A stretch of DNA of 64,000 nucleotides from assembly GCA_040285745.1 (NCBI GenBank), contig JAUFOR010000005.1, forward strand, positions 124,001-188,000. Direction: 5' to 3'. Below the pieces are notes generated by a model. The model did not search any database, was not told where the DNA came from, and worked only from the letters and a program-made list of their open reading frames with translations. Within the stretch, counting starts at the first letter, position 1; each line of letters begins with the position of its first letter. The position numbers and the translations under genes are program-made. Origin of the DNA: Barthelona sp. PCE (lineage: Eukaryota > Metamonada: BaSk clade). Positions 19,755 through 29,165 of this stretch are shown piece after piece.

Positions 19755-22700
19755 ATGCTTACATCCAATTCGTTAGCTCTGATCGAGACAGACTTCGGAT
19801 TTGACAAGACAAGCGCAGAGATCCTCGAGCAGGAAGCGGTTCTTTATGAAAACCTTTGTCAGCTAGATAACAATAACAACGATATCGTGGAGGATGTAAA
19901 GACCCGCGGTATGAACACTAAATTCAAAAAAGGGGCAGAGGCAGAGTTTACCAGAGAAATCATGATGGAGCTTGATGCAGGATACATGGCATCCCTACAG
20001 CGTGCTTTTGGTGAGAATTCAGTCGACATTGTCGAGTTTATTAGAATTATGAAGAAACATTTGGCAAAGAACGAGGAATCATTGATGTTAGAGATTAATC
20101 TAGCTCGTTTATTTCAAGAAATTGATGTTAACGGTGATGGATCGCTCGAATGGTCTGAGTTCACTGAATATATTTCTGAAACAGCCACTACAACTTTTGA
20201 TGATCAATCCTTTGATACTCTTCAAACTATATGTGCTGTTGATCTTTTACCTGATAATAATGGAGCATCCCACCAATGTGAGCGTATTTTACATTGTCCT
20301 GCACCTCTTGATAAGGTATTAACAGCTGAAGGTAAAATGTTATGTGTATATTCAACAACAAAATTAGAAAAATTGAAAGAAATTGCTGGTCATACAGGTC
20401 CTTTAAATGATATTTTGTATATCCCAAAGGATAACATCATCGTCACGGTCGGTATGGATGGTGTGGCAATTGTTTGGGATGGAGCTACTCTGAATTATAA
20501 GAGGTATATTCTATTACCTGCAGTTGCATTGGTACTTGCTCATGACGAACCGAATAACCTGATTCTATGCGGTGGCATTGATGGAAGAGTGTATGGTATT
20601 GATATCAAAAGTTTAGCCTTGGTTGTTGCATATTGCTTGCATCCTTCACATGCTGTTCCTTCAGTCCCGACACGTCTTCTTCGCAACGACAGCGATAACC
20701 CCCCTCAGGTTGGCGTCCAGGGTAAGGTCGAGGCCATGCCAGAATTAAGTTTTGAAGAGAAGCCGGAAAAAGGTTGGAAAGGAACGTTGATGTCTGCGTC
20801 TAAATACAGGCAAATGCGATCCACAGCGAGCGTGGCTGCCAACAACAGCGGCTACGAGGTCGAGAACTTTTTAGTAGAGAATGAGGAAAAAAAAAAAAAG
20901 AGTGAAAAGAATTCTAAACAAGTTCGGAAACAGTTTAATCAAATGAAGAGTGATTATAAAAAGGTCGAGGTCAACACTAGATCGAAAATCATCAATAATG
21001 AACGTCCTAATATATTTGTTACTTCAATCCAAAATTTACCTTCATTGGGTCTTTTCGCAACAGGAATGTCCGATGGTTCTATCCATCTATGGGACCCATT
21101 CAACGGGCCAAAAAAGGTCTTAAAAGCACATACACGTTCAGTCGTCACATTAAGTTGGAGCGATGATATTCATATGCTGATCTCAGGTGGATTAGACCAC
21201 CGTATATTGGTATGGAACACAGTAGTCGACGTGCCAGCCTTCCATCTCGACAACAACAGTGATTCATTGGTGGGAATCACATCCCTACGTGGTGGTCGTT
21301 TGGTTACGGTTGATATTAGTGGTTCTGTTTCCATCTTTGATATGCATAGTTTAACTGTTGTGCAGAGTTGTACAGTACTTTTCTCACATCTCCCGGTCAT
21401 TGACATGTCATTAGATAAAGAATCATTCTTATTATATGCGTGTTCTACTGATCGTTTAGAGATTATTGGACGTGATGTGGATGTAGATCTTAAATTAACC
21501 GGTCCTTCTTCTATTGCTGACTTTTGCTACCTCGAACCACATCTTTCTTTTGCTACTTTAGCCAATAATCGCTTAGCTTTATGGGATGTTCATACAGGAA
21601 ATCAGATTAAGTTCATGGATGTTGAAAATCAAATGACAGCTGTTTGTACAGATGACCGTGACAGAAAACTGATCATCGCGGATGTTATGGGTAATGTTAA
21701 TGTTTATAATAGTAGTACTCTTAATTTCATGAAGTTTTTAACTCCTCTCAACTGCGAGGTCGTAAGTCTCGCATACGCAAAGAAGAGCAGGCGCATAATC
21801 ACCGGTGCGCTGGATGGAATCGTGAGATGTTACGACGAGGAGCAGTTGGAAGGGCCTATAGATCCACTCTTTACGACATCCGCTCATCCCGCTGAGATTA
21901 CGCAGGTTGCTGTATCGGAGAGCGTCATCTGTAGCGCAGATGCTGATGGTAACATTGGCTGTTGGGATCCTGAGACAGGGACAATTCTCAGTGGAATTTT
22001 CCCTACATGCAGTGTACCTGGTCATGTATCAGCGATTACATTCCTAAAAGGATCAACGGCATTTGCTGTTGCTGATGTTTATGGTCACATTTGTATATTT
22101 ACATCAAAGGAGACAACCAGACCTTTTAAATTAGTAACAAAACTTACTGTAAGACCAGAGAAATTGGAGAAAGTGGAATTCAAGCGCGCAAAGGTTGAGG
22201 CTGATCGGAAGAAGTTACGTACTGTATCCAAGAGAGAAGAGAGAAAGAAGCGTGACCCAACGCTCTTCATTGTTACAGGTTTATGTTATGACAGCAGTGA
22301 TCAGGAGCTTTATGTTTGTGATGAGAGCGGTGCTGTTACCGTTTTTGATCTTAGTTCAATACTTGCATGCAGTGAATTCAGTCGCTTAAAGAGTGTGCAA
22401 ACAACAGGTTTCCGTCGTTTAAGTGTGTTTGAAACAGATACAATAACTAACCAGAACAGTGAGGCTAGCAGTAATGCACCAGCTTTCCTTACCGAAACTC
22501 AATTTGCATCTTCTTTAACAGAGGAGTTGGAACCAATCAGAAGGTTTACTGTTGATGTTAATGAGAGTGTTGGTATTGTTAAGGCACTATTGCTCAGTAA
22601 TCCTGTATGTTTAATTTTGAGTCTTAACGATAAGAGAGTTGTTTTTGTGGATCCTAAATGTGAAGACGAGGAAATGAACTCATTGGGTGTCCTTGAGCAA

Positions 22701-23216
22701 GATACAATCATTAACCCAAAGCCGGTTAACCATAAGTCTTGGTCTTATAGAGCAGACATTGAATTACACAGCAAAGCTGAGCGCGAATTTTTGTTTACTG
22801 TGCTAAAGGAAGTAAGACGCCGTGACAGGCATAAGGTACAGACGCCATTAACAGGAAGACATCATCATATTAGTAGTTTAACTCAAAGTAGTAAGAATTT
22901 ACTTGAAAAGATTGATTTAAGATCTTATGAAGGAGAAAATAGCAAAGCAACGTATGGAAATGTTAGTCTTGCACTGCAATCACCATGGAGGAAGCGTAAA
23001 CATGAGAAAATAAGCTTTAAAAAGGATGAATATAGTAACTTAGAAAAGAAAATTTTTGATGAAGAATTTACTGAAGAGATGCAAGGTAATGATCGATTAT
23101 TTGATAGTAGAAAGGAGAGTCAGTTGAATTTGCTAATTGAAAACGATCATATCAAATTGAACCGGAAGCTGAAGCATTCAGCAAATGATTTGTACAATAT
23201 TCTTAGTCAAATGTAA
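19755..23216 (+). CDS. EF-hand plus WD40 repeat protein, CFAP337/WDR49-like (1153 aa)
   Basis: The N-terminal region carries an EF-hand with a canonical calcium loop, DVNGDGSLEWSE, starting at residue 124. It is followed by two beta-propellers of WD40 repeats (examples: VGMDGVAIVWDGATL, ATGMSDGSIHLWDPF, SGGLDHRILVWNT, TGALDGIVRCYDE, CSADADGNIGCWDPE) up to about residue 900, then a charged helical tail. EF-hand followed by tandem WD40 propellers is the plan of the WDR49/WDR64/WDR-on-Y group, whose protist members (CFAP337) sit on the central-pair apparatus of cilia. This points to a calcium-responsive axonemal protein. Neighbouring DRC1, CIMIP2 and CYB5D1 genes support it. The start is the first ATG; upstream codons to 19695 stay open but have no ATG. 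Stop-to-stop distance to iscU is 18 bases. Confidence 0.85.
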   Translation: MLTSNSLALIETDFGFDKTSAEILEQEAVLYENLCQLDNNNNDIVEDVKTRGMNTKFKKGAEAEFTREIMMELDAGYMASLQRAFGENSVDIVEFIRIMKKHLAKNEESLMLEINLARLFQEIDVNGDGSLEWSEFTEYISETATTTFDDQSFDTLQTICAVDLLPDNNGASHQCERILHCPAPLDKVLTAEGKMLCVYSTTKLEKLKEIAGHTGPLNDILYIPKDNIIVTVGMDGVAIVWDGATLNYKRYILLPAVALVLAHDEPNNLILCGGIDGRVYGIDIKSLALVVAYCLHPSHAVPSVPTRLLRNDSDNPPQVGVQGKVEAMPELSFEEKPEKGWKGTLMSASKYRQMRSTASVAANNSGYEVENFLVENEEKKKKSEKNSKQVRKQFNQMKSDYKKVEVNTRSKIINNERPNIFVTSIQNLPSLGLFATGMSDGSIHLWDPFNGPKKVLKAHTRSVVTLSWSDDIHMLISGGLDHRILVWNTVVDVPAFHLDNNSDSLVGITSLRGGRLVTVDISGSVSIFDMHSLTVVQSCTVLFSHLPVIDMSLDKESFLLYACSTDRLEIIGRDVDVDLKLTGPSSIADFCYLEPHLSFATLANNRLALWDVHTGNQIKFMDVENQMTAVCTDDRDRKLIIADVMGNVNVYNSSTLNFMKFLTPLNCEVVSLAYAKKSRRIITGALDGIVRCYDEEQLEGPIDPLFTTSAHPAEITQVAVSESVICSADADGNIGCWDPETGTILSGIFPTCSVPGHVSAITFLKGSTAFAVADVYGHICIFTSKETTRPFKLVTKLTVRPEKLEKVEFKRAKVEADRKKLRTVSKREERKKRDPTLFIVTGLCYDSSDQELYVCDESGAVTVFDLSSILACSEFSRLKSVQTTGFRRLSVFETDTITNQNSEASSNAPAFLTETQFASSLTEELEPIRRFTVDVNESVGIVKALLLSNPVCLILSLNDKRVVFVDPKCEDEEMNSLGVLEQDTIINPKPVNHKSWSYRADIELHSKAEREFLFTVLKEVRRRDRHKVQTPLTGRHHHISSLTQSSKNLLEKIDLRSYEGENSKATYGNVSLALQSPWRKRKHEKISFKKDEYSNLEKKIFDEEFTEEMQGNDRLFDSRKESQLNLLIENDHIKLNRKLKHSANDLYNILSQM

Positions 23217-23234
23217 TTTTTTAATAAATCATGA

Positions 23235-23666
23235 TCATTTTACCTCTTCCTTCGAACGTAAATCTACAATAGCAGCTTCAATAGCTTCTTCTGCTAATAT
23301 TGAACAATGATGCTTTAATGGTGGCATTTTTAGCTCAAAACTTAACTCCATGTTCGATAAGTACTTGGCCTGGGCGAGTGAACGCCCAATGAGCATCTCA
23401 GCTGCGAGGTCAGCAGCAGCTAGAGCAGAGCCACATCCAAAAGCTTTAAATTTTGCATCTACGATTATGTTTTCTGGGTCATATCCGTCTGTTTTGATCT
23501 GTAGGCGCATGACATCCCCACATGCTGGAGAACCAACCATACCAGTACCGACCAAACAGTTTTCCTTATCTAATTCTCCTACATGTGTTAAATTTGCTAA
23601 TCTGTTCCTTAAAATCTCAGAATAACACCTTATAACAGTGCTCTTCAAACTCATAAACAATTTCAT
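23235..23666 (-). CDS. iscU: Iron-sulfur cluster scaffold protein IscU (143 aa)
   Basis: This is a full-length IscU/Isu1 scaffold. The three cluster-ligand cysteines are in their usual motifs: C49 in GSPACGD, C78 in FGCGSALAA and C121 in MPPLKHHCS (family consensus LPPVKxHCS). D51 after the first cysteine is also kept. The protein assembles [2Fe-2S] clusters from sulfur delivered by IscS. The first 25 residues (MKLFMSLKSTVIRCYSEILR) are basic and amphipathic, as expected for import into a mitochondrion, mitosome or hydrogenosome. This argues for a retained ISC pathway and against SUF-only lineages. The first ATG is used. It converges with the EF-hand/WD40 gene, and the 18 bases between stops contain an AATAAA-type hexamer. 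Confidence 0.95.
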   Translation of the reverse strand: MKLFMSLKSTVIRCYSEILRNRLANLTHVGELDKENCLVGTGMVGSPACGDVMRLQIKTDGYDPENIIVDAKFKAFGCGSALAAADLAAEMLIGRSLAQAKYLSNMELSFELKMPPLKHHCSILAEEAIEAAIVDLRSKEEVK

Positions 23667-23784
23667 TGCTGTAATAAATGGAAAATTTGCTTAACAACTT
23701 TAGTTCATTCGTTTACTTAGATAAATGAATATTTTGCGGTGAAGCATCTTCATCAGGCTTTACTGCTGTTTAATAAGAATGGAC

Positions 23785-24134
23785 TTAAGCCTTGTTCTTC
23801 TTCATGTTACGGAGAACGTCTTGCATCTCAACACGCTTGGCGACGGCACGGCGGTGGGTACCGAGACGCTTCTTGGCGTAACGGAGAGCATGACGATCCT
23901 TGTTGAGTCTGAGAAGTTCCATGACACGCAATTCGTAAGGTGAGAAACCAACAACTTCGCGGATAAGAGATCTAACGAACTTGGCCTTTTGAGAAGCGGA
24001 CTAAATGTGAGAAAGTAAACTAAGAAGTACACAACAAAACATACACCCTTCTTGCGGCTAGGCTTGGGCTTTTGGACCATAGGCTCAGCGACGTGGCCCT
24101 TATTCATACCGACAGAAATACCAGATCTAGTCAT
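23785..24134 (-). CDS. RPL36: Ribosomal protein eL36, two exons (101 aa)
   Basis: Exon 1 (24045-24134) encodes 30 residues ending PKPSRKKG. Exon 2 (23785-24000) encodes 71 residues including KFVRSLIREVVGFSPYELR, MELLRLNKDRHALRYAKKRLG and a basic C-terminus. Together they match eL36 of the large ribosomal subunit along its length (family about 100-105 residues; human order RRRG, KFVRDMIREV, GFAPYERRAMELL, KKRVGTH). The two exons join at a codon boundary (phase 0) once 24001-24044 is removed. Reading through without splicing gives unrelated hydrophobic residues. It is the only gene here in which I could place an intron with confidence, consistent with an intron-poor genome that keeps introns in ribosomal protein genes. 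Confidence 0.95.
24001..24044 (-). other. 44-nt spliceosomal intron in the eL36 gene
   Basis: On the minus strand the intron runs from GTATGTTTTG to CACATTTAG. The donor GTATGT is the strong consensus type. The acceptor is TTTAG after a T-rich tract. A possible branch region, TTTACTTTC, lies about 15-20 bases before the acceptor. The phase is 0. The boundaries are fixed by restoring the eL36 reading frame exactly. Confidence 0.9.
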
Positions 24135-24295
24135 TGCTTAAAAAAAAGGTGATGAATGATAAAGAAGAGCATAAAGACGGTTTACAGATATTTACTTGAT
24201 GGGGGGTGCTTTGCGTGTTATTATACACCTGAACAAGATGAGGAAACAAAAAAACAGGATGTGCATAACGTTATAAAATTGTTTACTCTTTTCAA

Positions 24296-26203
24296 ATGGA
24301 TACTGATACTCCAAATACCTCAACCACGGAGGTAGTCGAGTCTGAAGAGCCAAAGAGGCAGATCCGCTTGTATGACGCAGCAGAAAAAGAGTCTAAACGT
24401 CAAATTGAAGAACGAGATATGCTTGAAAAGGAACGCGTTGAACGGGAGCACCGCCTCAAGGAGAACGTGGAGCAGTCCACACTTGCACGTTCCACGCTAG
24501 CACTGCAATGGTCAAATATTGTTGATATTGATGATTGTGATGAGCTTAAGAAAGCTCTTGAGCAGCAGAAGGAAGCGTGTTCGAACATCATAGACCGAAA
24601 GAACGATCTCATCAAGGATTTTGAAAACCTTATTGCACGTAAAGACCAAGAATATGTAACCTTATTGAAACGTCAAAAAGAAGAAATTGAACAACTCAGA
24701 CATGACCTACACCAGGACTTCAAGCACACACTGGACGAGAATCGCCTTAAGTTGGAAGATCTCGATCTTGAACTGGATACCAAATTTAAAACAACAATTA
24801 AAACAAATTCAAAAGAGTTAGAAGCAGTCTTAGAGCACCGTAGATCGGTGGAGGAGAACTTTGTTAACACTAAACTTCGTCAATTAGAAGAGGATGAAGA
24901 TTTGTTGAATACATTAAAACAACAGCAGGCTGAGGAGACTCATGAGTTAAAGATGCGTTATTGGAGAGATATTCAAGAACAAGATCTAGAAATTGGTAAA
25001 ATGAGAACAGTATATCAGCTTAACAGCGAGAAATTAGAGTTTAATCATGCAGTACTTATGTCACAAACAGCTGAAAATGATAGTTTAATTTTACATCAAA
25101 AACGAAAGATTTCAAGGCTGAGAGACCATCTACATTCGTTACAGAACCAAGTAGAGGAGAAAACTCAAGATTTTCAAAGCAGATTATCCAAGATTACCAG
25201 TAATTATGAGAAATCTACATTGGATTTTAATCAATCGCAAAAGAAGTTCCTCTTCTTCTTGAAGACCAATGATGAGAAGTTTACTAAACTTTGGAATTAT
25301 AATGAAAAAAAATTATTTAAAAAAATTCAAAAAACACTTGTTATTGATCGTCTTATTCATGAACAACAACTCAATCTTAAATGGGATGCTCCCGATGAAT
25401 CAGTTTTCAAGAACAGACCAAGTAACCTAGAGCCAAAGAAAGTCTTTGATGAGAATAACCCTGAAGATGTTGATATTAGTGATCAACCAAATTTTTGGGA
25501 ACAAGTTTATGTATTTGATTTTGAAGCAGTTAATGTTCTTGAGCTGTTATGGATTGAGGGTAGATATCTTTTATGTTCAGATGCTCTTGAACAAGTTTTG
25601 GCTATTGATGATGCTGCAAAACAGGCTGTTGAGAAGAAGAAACTCTTCAAACATGAAATGGCCCAATTGTTGAATGTCCTCTCTGTGAAGACACTAAATG
25701 ATCTTAAAGCACTTGTTTCAGCCTTAAAGGTCAAGAGAGCCAAACCTAAAGCTAATCATTCTGTTTTGGATAAAGGATTAGGTCCAGAAGAATTTGAATA
25801 TGTTTTAGCAAGTAGAAATGAGATCTTGGGTCTTTTAAAACGTTTCTTAGAACGTCAAAATGAGAAAAATAGAGAAACAAAGGTTAAAAAGTTGGATCGA
25901 CTATTACAGAATACTTTGCAGTCTAAAGCTAGTATGTATCAAAAAGAAGAATTACAAGAGGAAGCTAGGATATGGGACAGTCACAGTAGCATTATTTCTG
26001 AATCTAAATTAGCGTTATGGCGTCTGTTAAAAAAAGCATTTGAGAATTATAATGAAGAACTTAAAGCACGTTCAGAATTATATAATAAGGTTGATACCTT
26101 AAAGAATGAGAATAATGAGCTGAAGTTATTAATCAATCAATATCTAGCTAGTGATATAGCAGAAGATTTATTAGTACCACCTACAGTCGGTCATAATATG
26201 TAA
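24296..26203 (+). CDS. DRC1: Dynein regulatory complex subunit 1 (DRC1; 635 aa)
   Basis: This is a coiled-coil protein over most of its length with the DRC1/CCDC164 landmarks in order: DLIKDFENLIARKDQEYVTL, LEHRRSVEENF, the block TVYQLNSEKLEFNH, QKRKISRLRDHL, the kinked block KKFLFFLKTNDEKFTKLW, and DRLIHEQQLNLKWDAPDE. The last two are highly characteristic of the family. DRC1 is a core subunit of the nexin-dynein regulatory complex, which links outer doublets and controls axonemal dynein activity, so the organism has motile 9+2 flagella. The length is slightly below animal and algal DRC1 (about 700). A conserved C-terminal helix may lie in residues 560-620. The first ATG is used and follows a T/C-rich leader. 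Confidence 0.93.
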   Translation: MDTDTPNTSTTEVVESEEPKRQIRLYDAAEKESKRQIEERDMLEKERVEREHRLKENVEQSTLARSTLALQWSNIVDIDDCDELKKALEQQKEACSNIIDRKNDLIKDFENLIARKDQEYVTLLKRQKEEIEQLRHDLHQDFKHTLDENRLKLEDLDLELDTKFKTTIKTNSKELEAVLEHRRSVEENFVNTKLRQLEEDEDLLNTLKQQQAEETHELKMRYWRDIQEQDLEIGKMRTVYQLNSEKLEFNHAVLMSQTAENDSLILHQKRKISRLRDHLHSLQNQVEEKTQDFQSRLSKITSNYEKSTLDFNQSQKKFLFFLKTNDEKFTKLWNYNEKKLFKKIQKTLVIDRLIHEQQLNLKWDAPDESVFKNRPSNLEPKKVFDENNPEDVDISDQPNFWEQVYVFDFEAVNVLELLWIEGRYLLCSDALEQVLAIDDAAKQAVEKKKLFKHEMAQLLNVLSVKTLNDLKALVSALKVKRAKPKANHSVLDKGLGPEEFEYVLASRNEILGLLKRFLERQNEKNRETKVKKLDRLLQNTLQSKASMYQKEELQEEARIWDSHSSIISESKLALWRLLKKAFENYNEELKARSELYNKVDTLKNENNELKLLINQYLASDIAEDLLVPPTVGHNM

Positions 26204-26247
26204 AAATCACTTTATTACTATCTCTATTATTGTACAATTGATATTAT

Positions 26248-26880
26248 TTAGTGTAAAGCAAAAGGCGTTTCCTCTTTATGCAAACATTCTCTTGAAATTT
26301 GACCATATGTTTTACCAAAGTGGTGTTGAGATTTGGGCAGGAATCCTGTGTACCCAGGTGCGAGGGTGGCCACGTTCTCAGGTACTGGGTGTGTAGTTTC
26401 ATAGTCCGTAGCTGTCTTATCGTCAACTTCCAAAGTTCTAACTTGTTCAGTCTTATCCAGTTGGTTACGGACAGTGGCTGCAAAAGTGCCGCCGAATTGC
26501 TCGTTTTGGACACCAGGGATATAACCAGTATAACCAGGAACCTCATATTTGCTTAATTTGGGAATATCGCTGCGTGGCTTCCTTACAACTACTTTAGGTT
26601 TCTTATCCTCTTTAGGCTTCTCGACCACATGTGCTTCGATAACAAGCTTCTTGTAACTGCTGCCAAAAGAATCTTGAACTCCAGGCAAATGTCCAGTATA
26701 TCCGACAATTGTTCTGTTGCCCTCAATGATGCCTTGGGGCTCGTCAGCTGGAGCAGAAACAGCGTTCATCTCAGGTGTGTGGAGTTTCTGTGTAGCGGTT
26801 CCAAATGTACTACCAAGGCTGGCTTCCCTCATCTTAGGGATGAAGCCAGTGTAGCCTACGATGGGTTCGGTCGGTTCCAT
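26248..26880 (-). CDS. CIMIP2/FAM166-type ciliary microtubule inner protein (210 aa)
   Basis: Four copies of a GYTG(F/H/Y)(I/L)P motif are spaced along the protein: GYTGFIPKMREASLGSTFG, GYTGHLPGVQDSFGSSYKK, GYTGYIPGVQNEQFGGTFA and GYTGFLPKSQHHFGKTYG. This PGYTGFIP...GxTYG repeat defines the UPF0605/FAM166 (CIMIP2) family of proteins bound inside axonemal doublet microtubules. Segments between repeats are charged and disordered. Other plain GYTG-repeat proteins exist but also belong to flagellar microtubules. It converges with DRC1, 44 bases between stops, in a block rich in axonemal genes. The ATG at 26880 is the first in frame and precedes the first repeat by seven residues. Confidence 0.88.
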   Translation of the reverse strand: MEPTEPIVGYTGFIPKMREASLGSTFGTATQKLHTPEMNAVSAPADEPQGIIEGNRTIVGYTGHLPGVQDSFGSSYKKLVIEAHVVEKPKEDKKPKVVVRKPRSDIPKLSKYEVPGYTGYIPGVQNEQFGGTFAATVRNQLDKTEQVRTLEVDDKTATDYETTHPVPENVATLAPGYTGFLPKSQHHFGKTYGQISRECLHKEETPFALH

Positions 26881-27052
26881 GATGATGCAAATAATAGAAC
26901 GGAGCTTGAAAGGAGCTAAAAATTCAAATGCATTTTAACCTCCTTCCATTGCTTTTTACTTCCAGTGAATCGAGTTTCACACCAATAAACCCAACAGAAA
27001 CTATCAAAAAAGGCTTTAACACAATTTAATTACGAGATTAATAAATTTACTA

Positions 27053-28087
27053 TTAGCAGGATTGAATACCATCAACAGCGCTCATAAAAGCCTTGTGGAG
27101 CTTAGCGAAGTCAATGCACATGGCACCACCAGGACGTTTAGCCTGAGAACTCATACGATTAATACCACCAATACAAGAAACAGTACCAGATTTTGTAATA
27201 CCCCATTTAGAATGATCCTTGGTATATTTCCAAGCAACCTCTTCAGTATATTTCACAAATTCGATATTCTCAGCAGAATATTTATGAGAAGGCTTACAAG
27301 CAGAAGGTAAAGCAGGACGCATCCAAGTTTCTGATAAAACATCTGAATGGAATGTAGGAGCCATTAAATCAACATATAATTCACTTGCCCATTTTCTGTT
27401 CTTTGCAAGATGAATTAGTTTTTGTCCTCCAGCTGTAACTAAAGGTTCAACGTTAGACATAGCGATTTCATCTAAAGAGACGTCATTGAACACAGCATGT
27501 AACTCAGGAGCAAGGGAGCTCAACCAAGCTGGGGTATGACGATCGAAAATACCAGGTTTCATGAGTTGAAGTTGGTGACCAATTTTGTTGAACTGATCAA
27601 TGTTGAATGATGAGCACATAAATGATTGGCCGTAGATGGCAGCCATCTCTGGGTATTCATACTCCTGGCTGAGAGGGAAAGGATAACGTGGTACTGAATG
27701 AATAAGCCAAAAACCTCCGCTATTTCCAAGTCCAACAACACCCTTTGCATGACCAAAGATGCTGGAGATCTTTCCAGTGGGGGGATGGTCGTTGTACATG
27801 ATGTGGGCGTACTTGTAAGGGTTTGCGTAAAGAGGTTTGAGAGTTTGAGCTGCACCATCAGTGTTTTGACGGAGGTTCTTCGAATCATCAGGGATCCATT
27901 TGGGCTCGCTTCTGGCATCAAAGTACATGTAACCGTAACCCTTTTTGTACATAGGGTTGGGGTGGTTCTTCAATTTGGGGATCTTGAGCATGGCAAACCA
28001 GTCGACGGGCTTGCCTGAAGGATCAATGCATGATAAGCGATCAGCATATGCAGCAACAAGCAGTAAACAAAGCAAAATAATCTTCAT
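27053..28087 (-). CDS. Deoxyribonuclease II (secreted or lysosomal; 344 aa)
   Basis: This is a DNase II family protein. A signal peptide (MKIILLCLLLVAAYA) is followed by LSCIDPSGKPVDWFAMLKIP, the typical opening. The hallmark HAKGVVGLGNSGGFWLIHSV segment is present, as is the catalytic-site motif DHSKWGIT with H292 near the C-terminus. Conserved cysteines around CIDPSG and the C-terminal GAMC/IQSC pairs likely form disulfides. DNase II cleaves DNA at acidic pH without metals, here probably in digestive vacuoles or outside the cell, which suits a bacterivore or parasite. The length matches the family (about 340-360). Confidence 0.93.
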   Translation of the reverse strand: MKIILLCLLLVAAYADRLSCIDPSGKPVDWFAMLKIPKLKNHPNPMYKKGYGYMYFDARSEPKWIPDDSKNLRQNTDGAAQTLKPLYANPYKYAHIMYNDHPPTGKISSIFGHAKGVVGLGNSGGFWLIHSVPRYPFPLSQEYEYPEMAAIYGQSFMCSSFNIDQFNKIGHQLQLMKPGIFDRHTPAWLSSLAPELHAVFNDVSLDEIAMSNVEPLVTAGGQKLIHLAKNRKWASELYVDLMAPTFHSDVLSETWMRPALPSACKPSHKYSAENIEFVKYTEEVAWKYTKDHSKWGITKSGTVSCIGGINRMSSQAKRPGGAMCIDFAKLHKAFMSAVDGIQSC

Positions 28088-28380
28088 AACGAAAAAGAAA
28101 GAAAGAAAAGTAACTTCAAGTCGTATAAAGCTTATGGTTCAAAATATCTGTTTAGAAACGTTTGTTTTTGTCATATAGTTATCGGACGGCATGTTTTTAT
28201 ACCAAAAATCGCTCGTTGTGAAGAAAGCATTTAACCTGCTGATGCTACTTGCAATGAATCACACTCCTATCTTTTATGTGAATGTTAATGTGACAGATGC
28301 ATCAATTCAACCACATAAAAATAGTTTAAACATAACAATGGTGAGTAATTCATGACGAAATTTTACAAAATTGTTTCCTA

Positions 28381-29070
28381 TTAACGAGGAACAGCTACAT
28401 CAAGCGAATCTGTGAAATACAAATGGATAGCTGGATAACTCATCTCTTCAGGAATATTTAATTCACTATAATTATCAGCTTCATCCTCAATACCATTTTC
28501 CTTTAAAGAAATATCCATATTTAATCTTTTACCCTTATACTTCCACACATAAGCATGGCCTTCATTATTATATTTCTTATATCTTTCAAGAATCATTGAC
28601 AAAGTTTCTTCATTGGGAACAGTAACTAAGTGACGATGTGTAGTAAGGGTATTCACAATAAAGACCTTGCGAGGAGAAGTGGACAGATATCCTAGTACAT
28701 ATCTTTGATCTTTCCACCATGGGACTTCAAAATCTGGTACCCATCTAGCATCAGGTAAACGAGGTGGACAATGGAAAAAGCGACCTTGGGGTGTGTAAGG
28801 GACCTCCATTTCTGTCATCTGGTCAATACATGTACGTACATTACCGTCTGAATTGAACCAATGTGTGATATCACTTCCTGCAGCGTCCAAAATAGGTTGT
28901 GCTTCCATTGTGTTCGTGGCTTCGGTGACCAGAGGTGTCATGTCGAAGACAAGACCGAAAAGGGAGATCCAGCAATCGTTTGAAGTACAATGTGCTTTAA
29001 CTTCTTCTTCTAAGAAGAATTTATAAGGAATATCTGTCTCCACAAAGTGAGAGGGGATTTTTAAGCTCAT
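28381..29070 (-). CDS. CYB5D1: Cytochrome b5-domain protein, CYB5D1-like ciliary protein (229 aa)
   Basis: An N-terminal cytochrome-b5-like fold (FFLEEEVKAHCTSNDCWISL, LVFDMTPLV, AAGSDITHWFNSDG) is followed by the CYB5D1-specific half: TPQGRFFHCPPRLPDARW, PWWKDQRYVLGYLS, IVNTLTTHRHLVTV and AYVWKYKGKRLNMD, with LKENGI. This whole order matches CYB5D1 along its length (human 228 aa). The HPGG heme motif is absent, as in CYB5D1, while the histidine in DITHWF is kept. CYB5D1 homologues are ciliary proteins linked to radial spokes and beat control, matching the surrounding axonemal genes. The first ATG is used. Confidence 0.9.
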   Translation of the reverse strand: MSLKIPSHFVETDIPYKFFLEEEVKAHCTSNDCWISLFGLVFDMTPLVTEATNTMEAQPILDAAGSDITHWFNSDGNVRTCIDQMTEMEVPYTPQGRFFHCPPRLPDARWVPDFEVPWWKDQRYVLGYLSTSPRKVFIVNTLTTHRHLVTVPNEETLSMILERYKKYNNEGHAYVWKYKGKRLNMDISLKENGIEDEADNYSELNIPEEMSYPAIHLYFTDSLDVAVPR

Positions 29071-29165
29071 TCAAAAAGAAAGATTCGTTGTGAAAGGGTA
29101 TATAAACACAAAAACTTGTTATTCTATAGATAACCTTACACACATATTTTTTGCACATAAAACAC

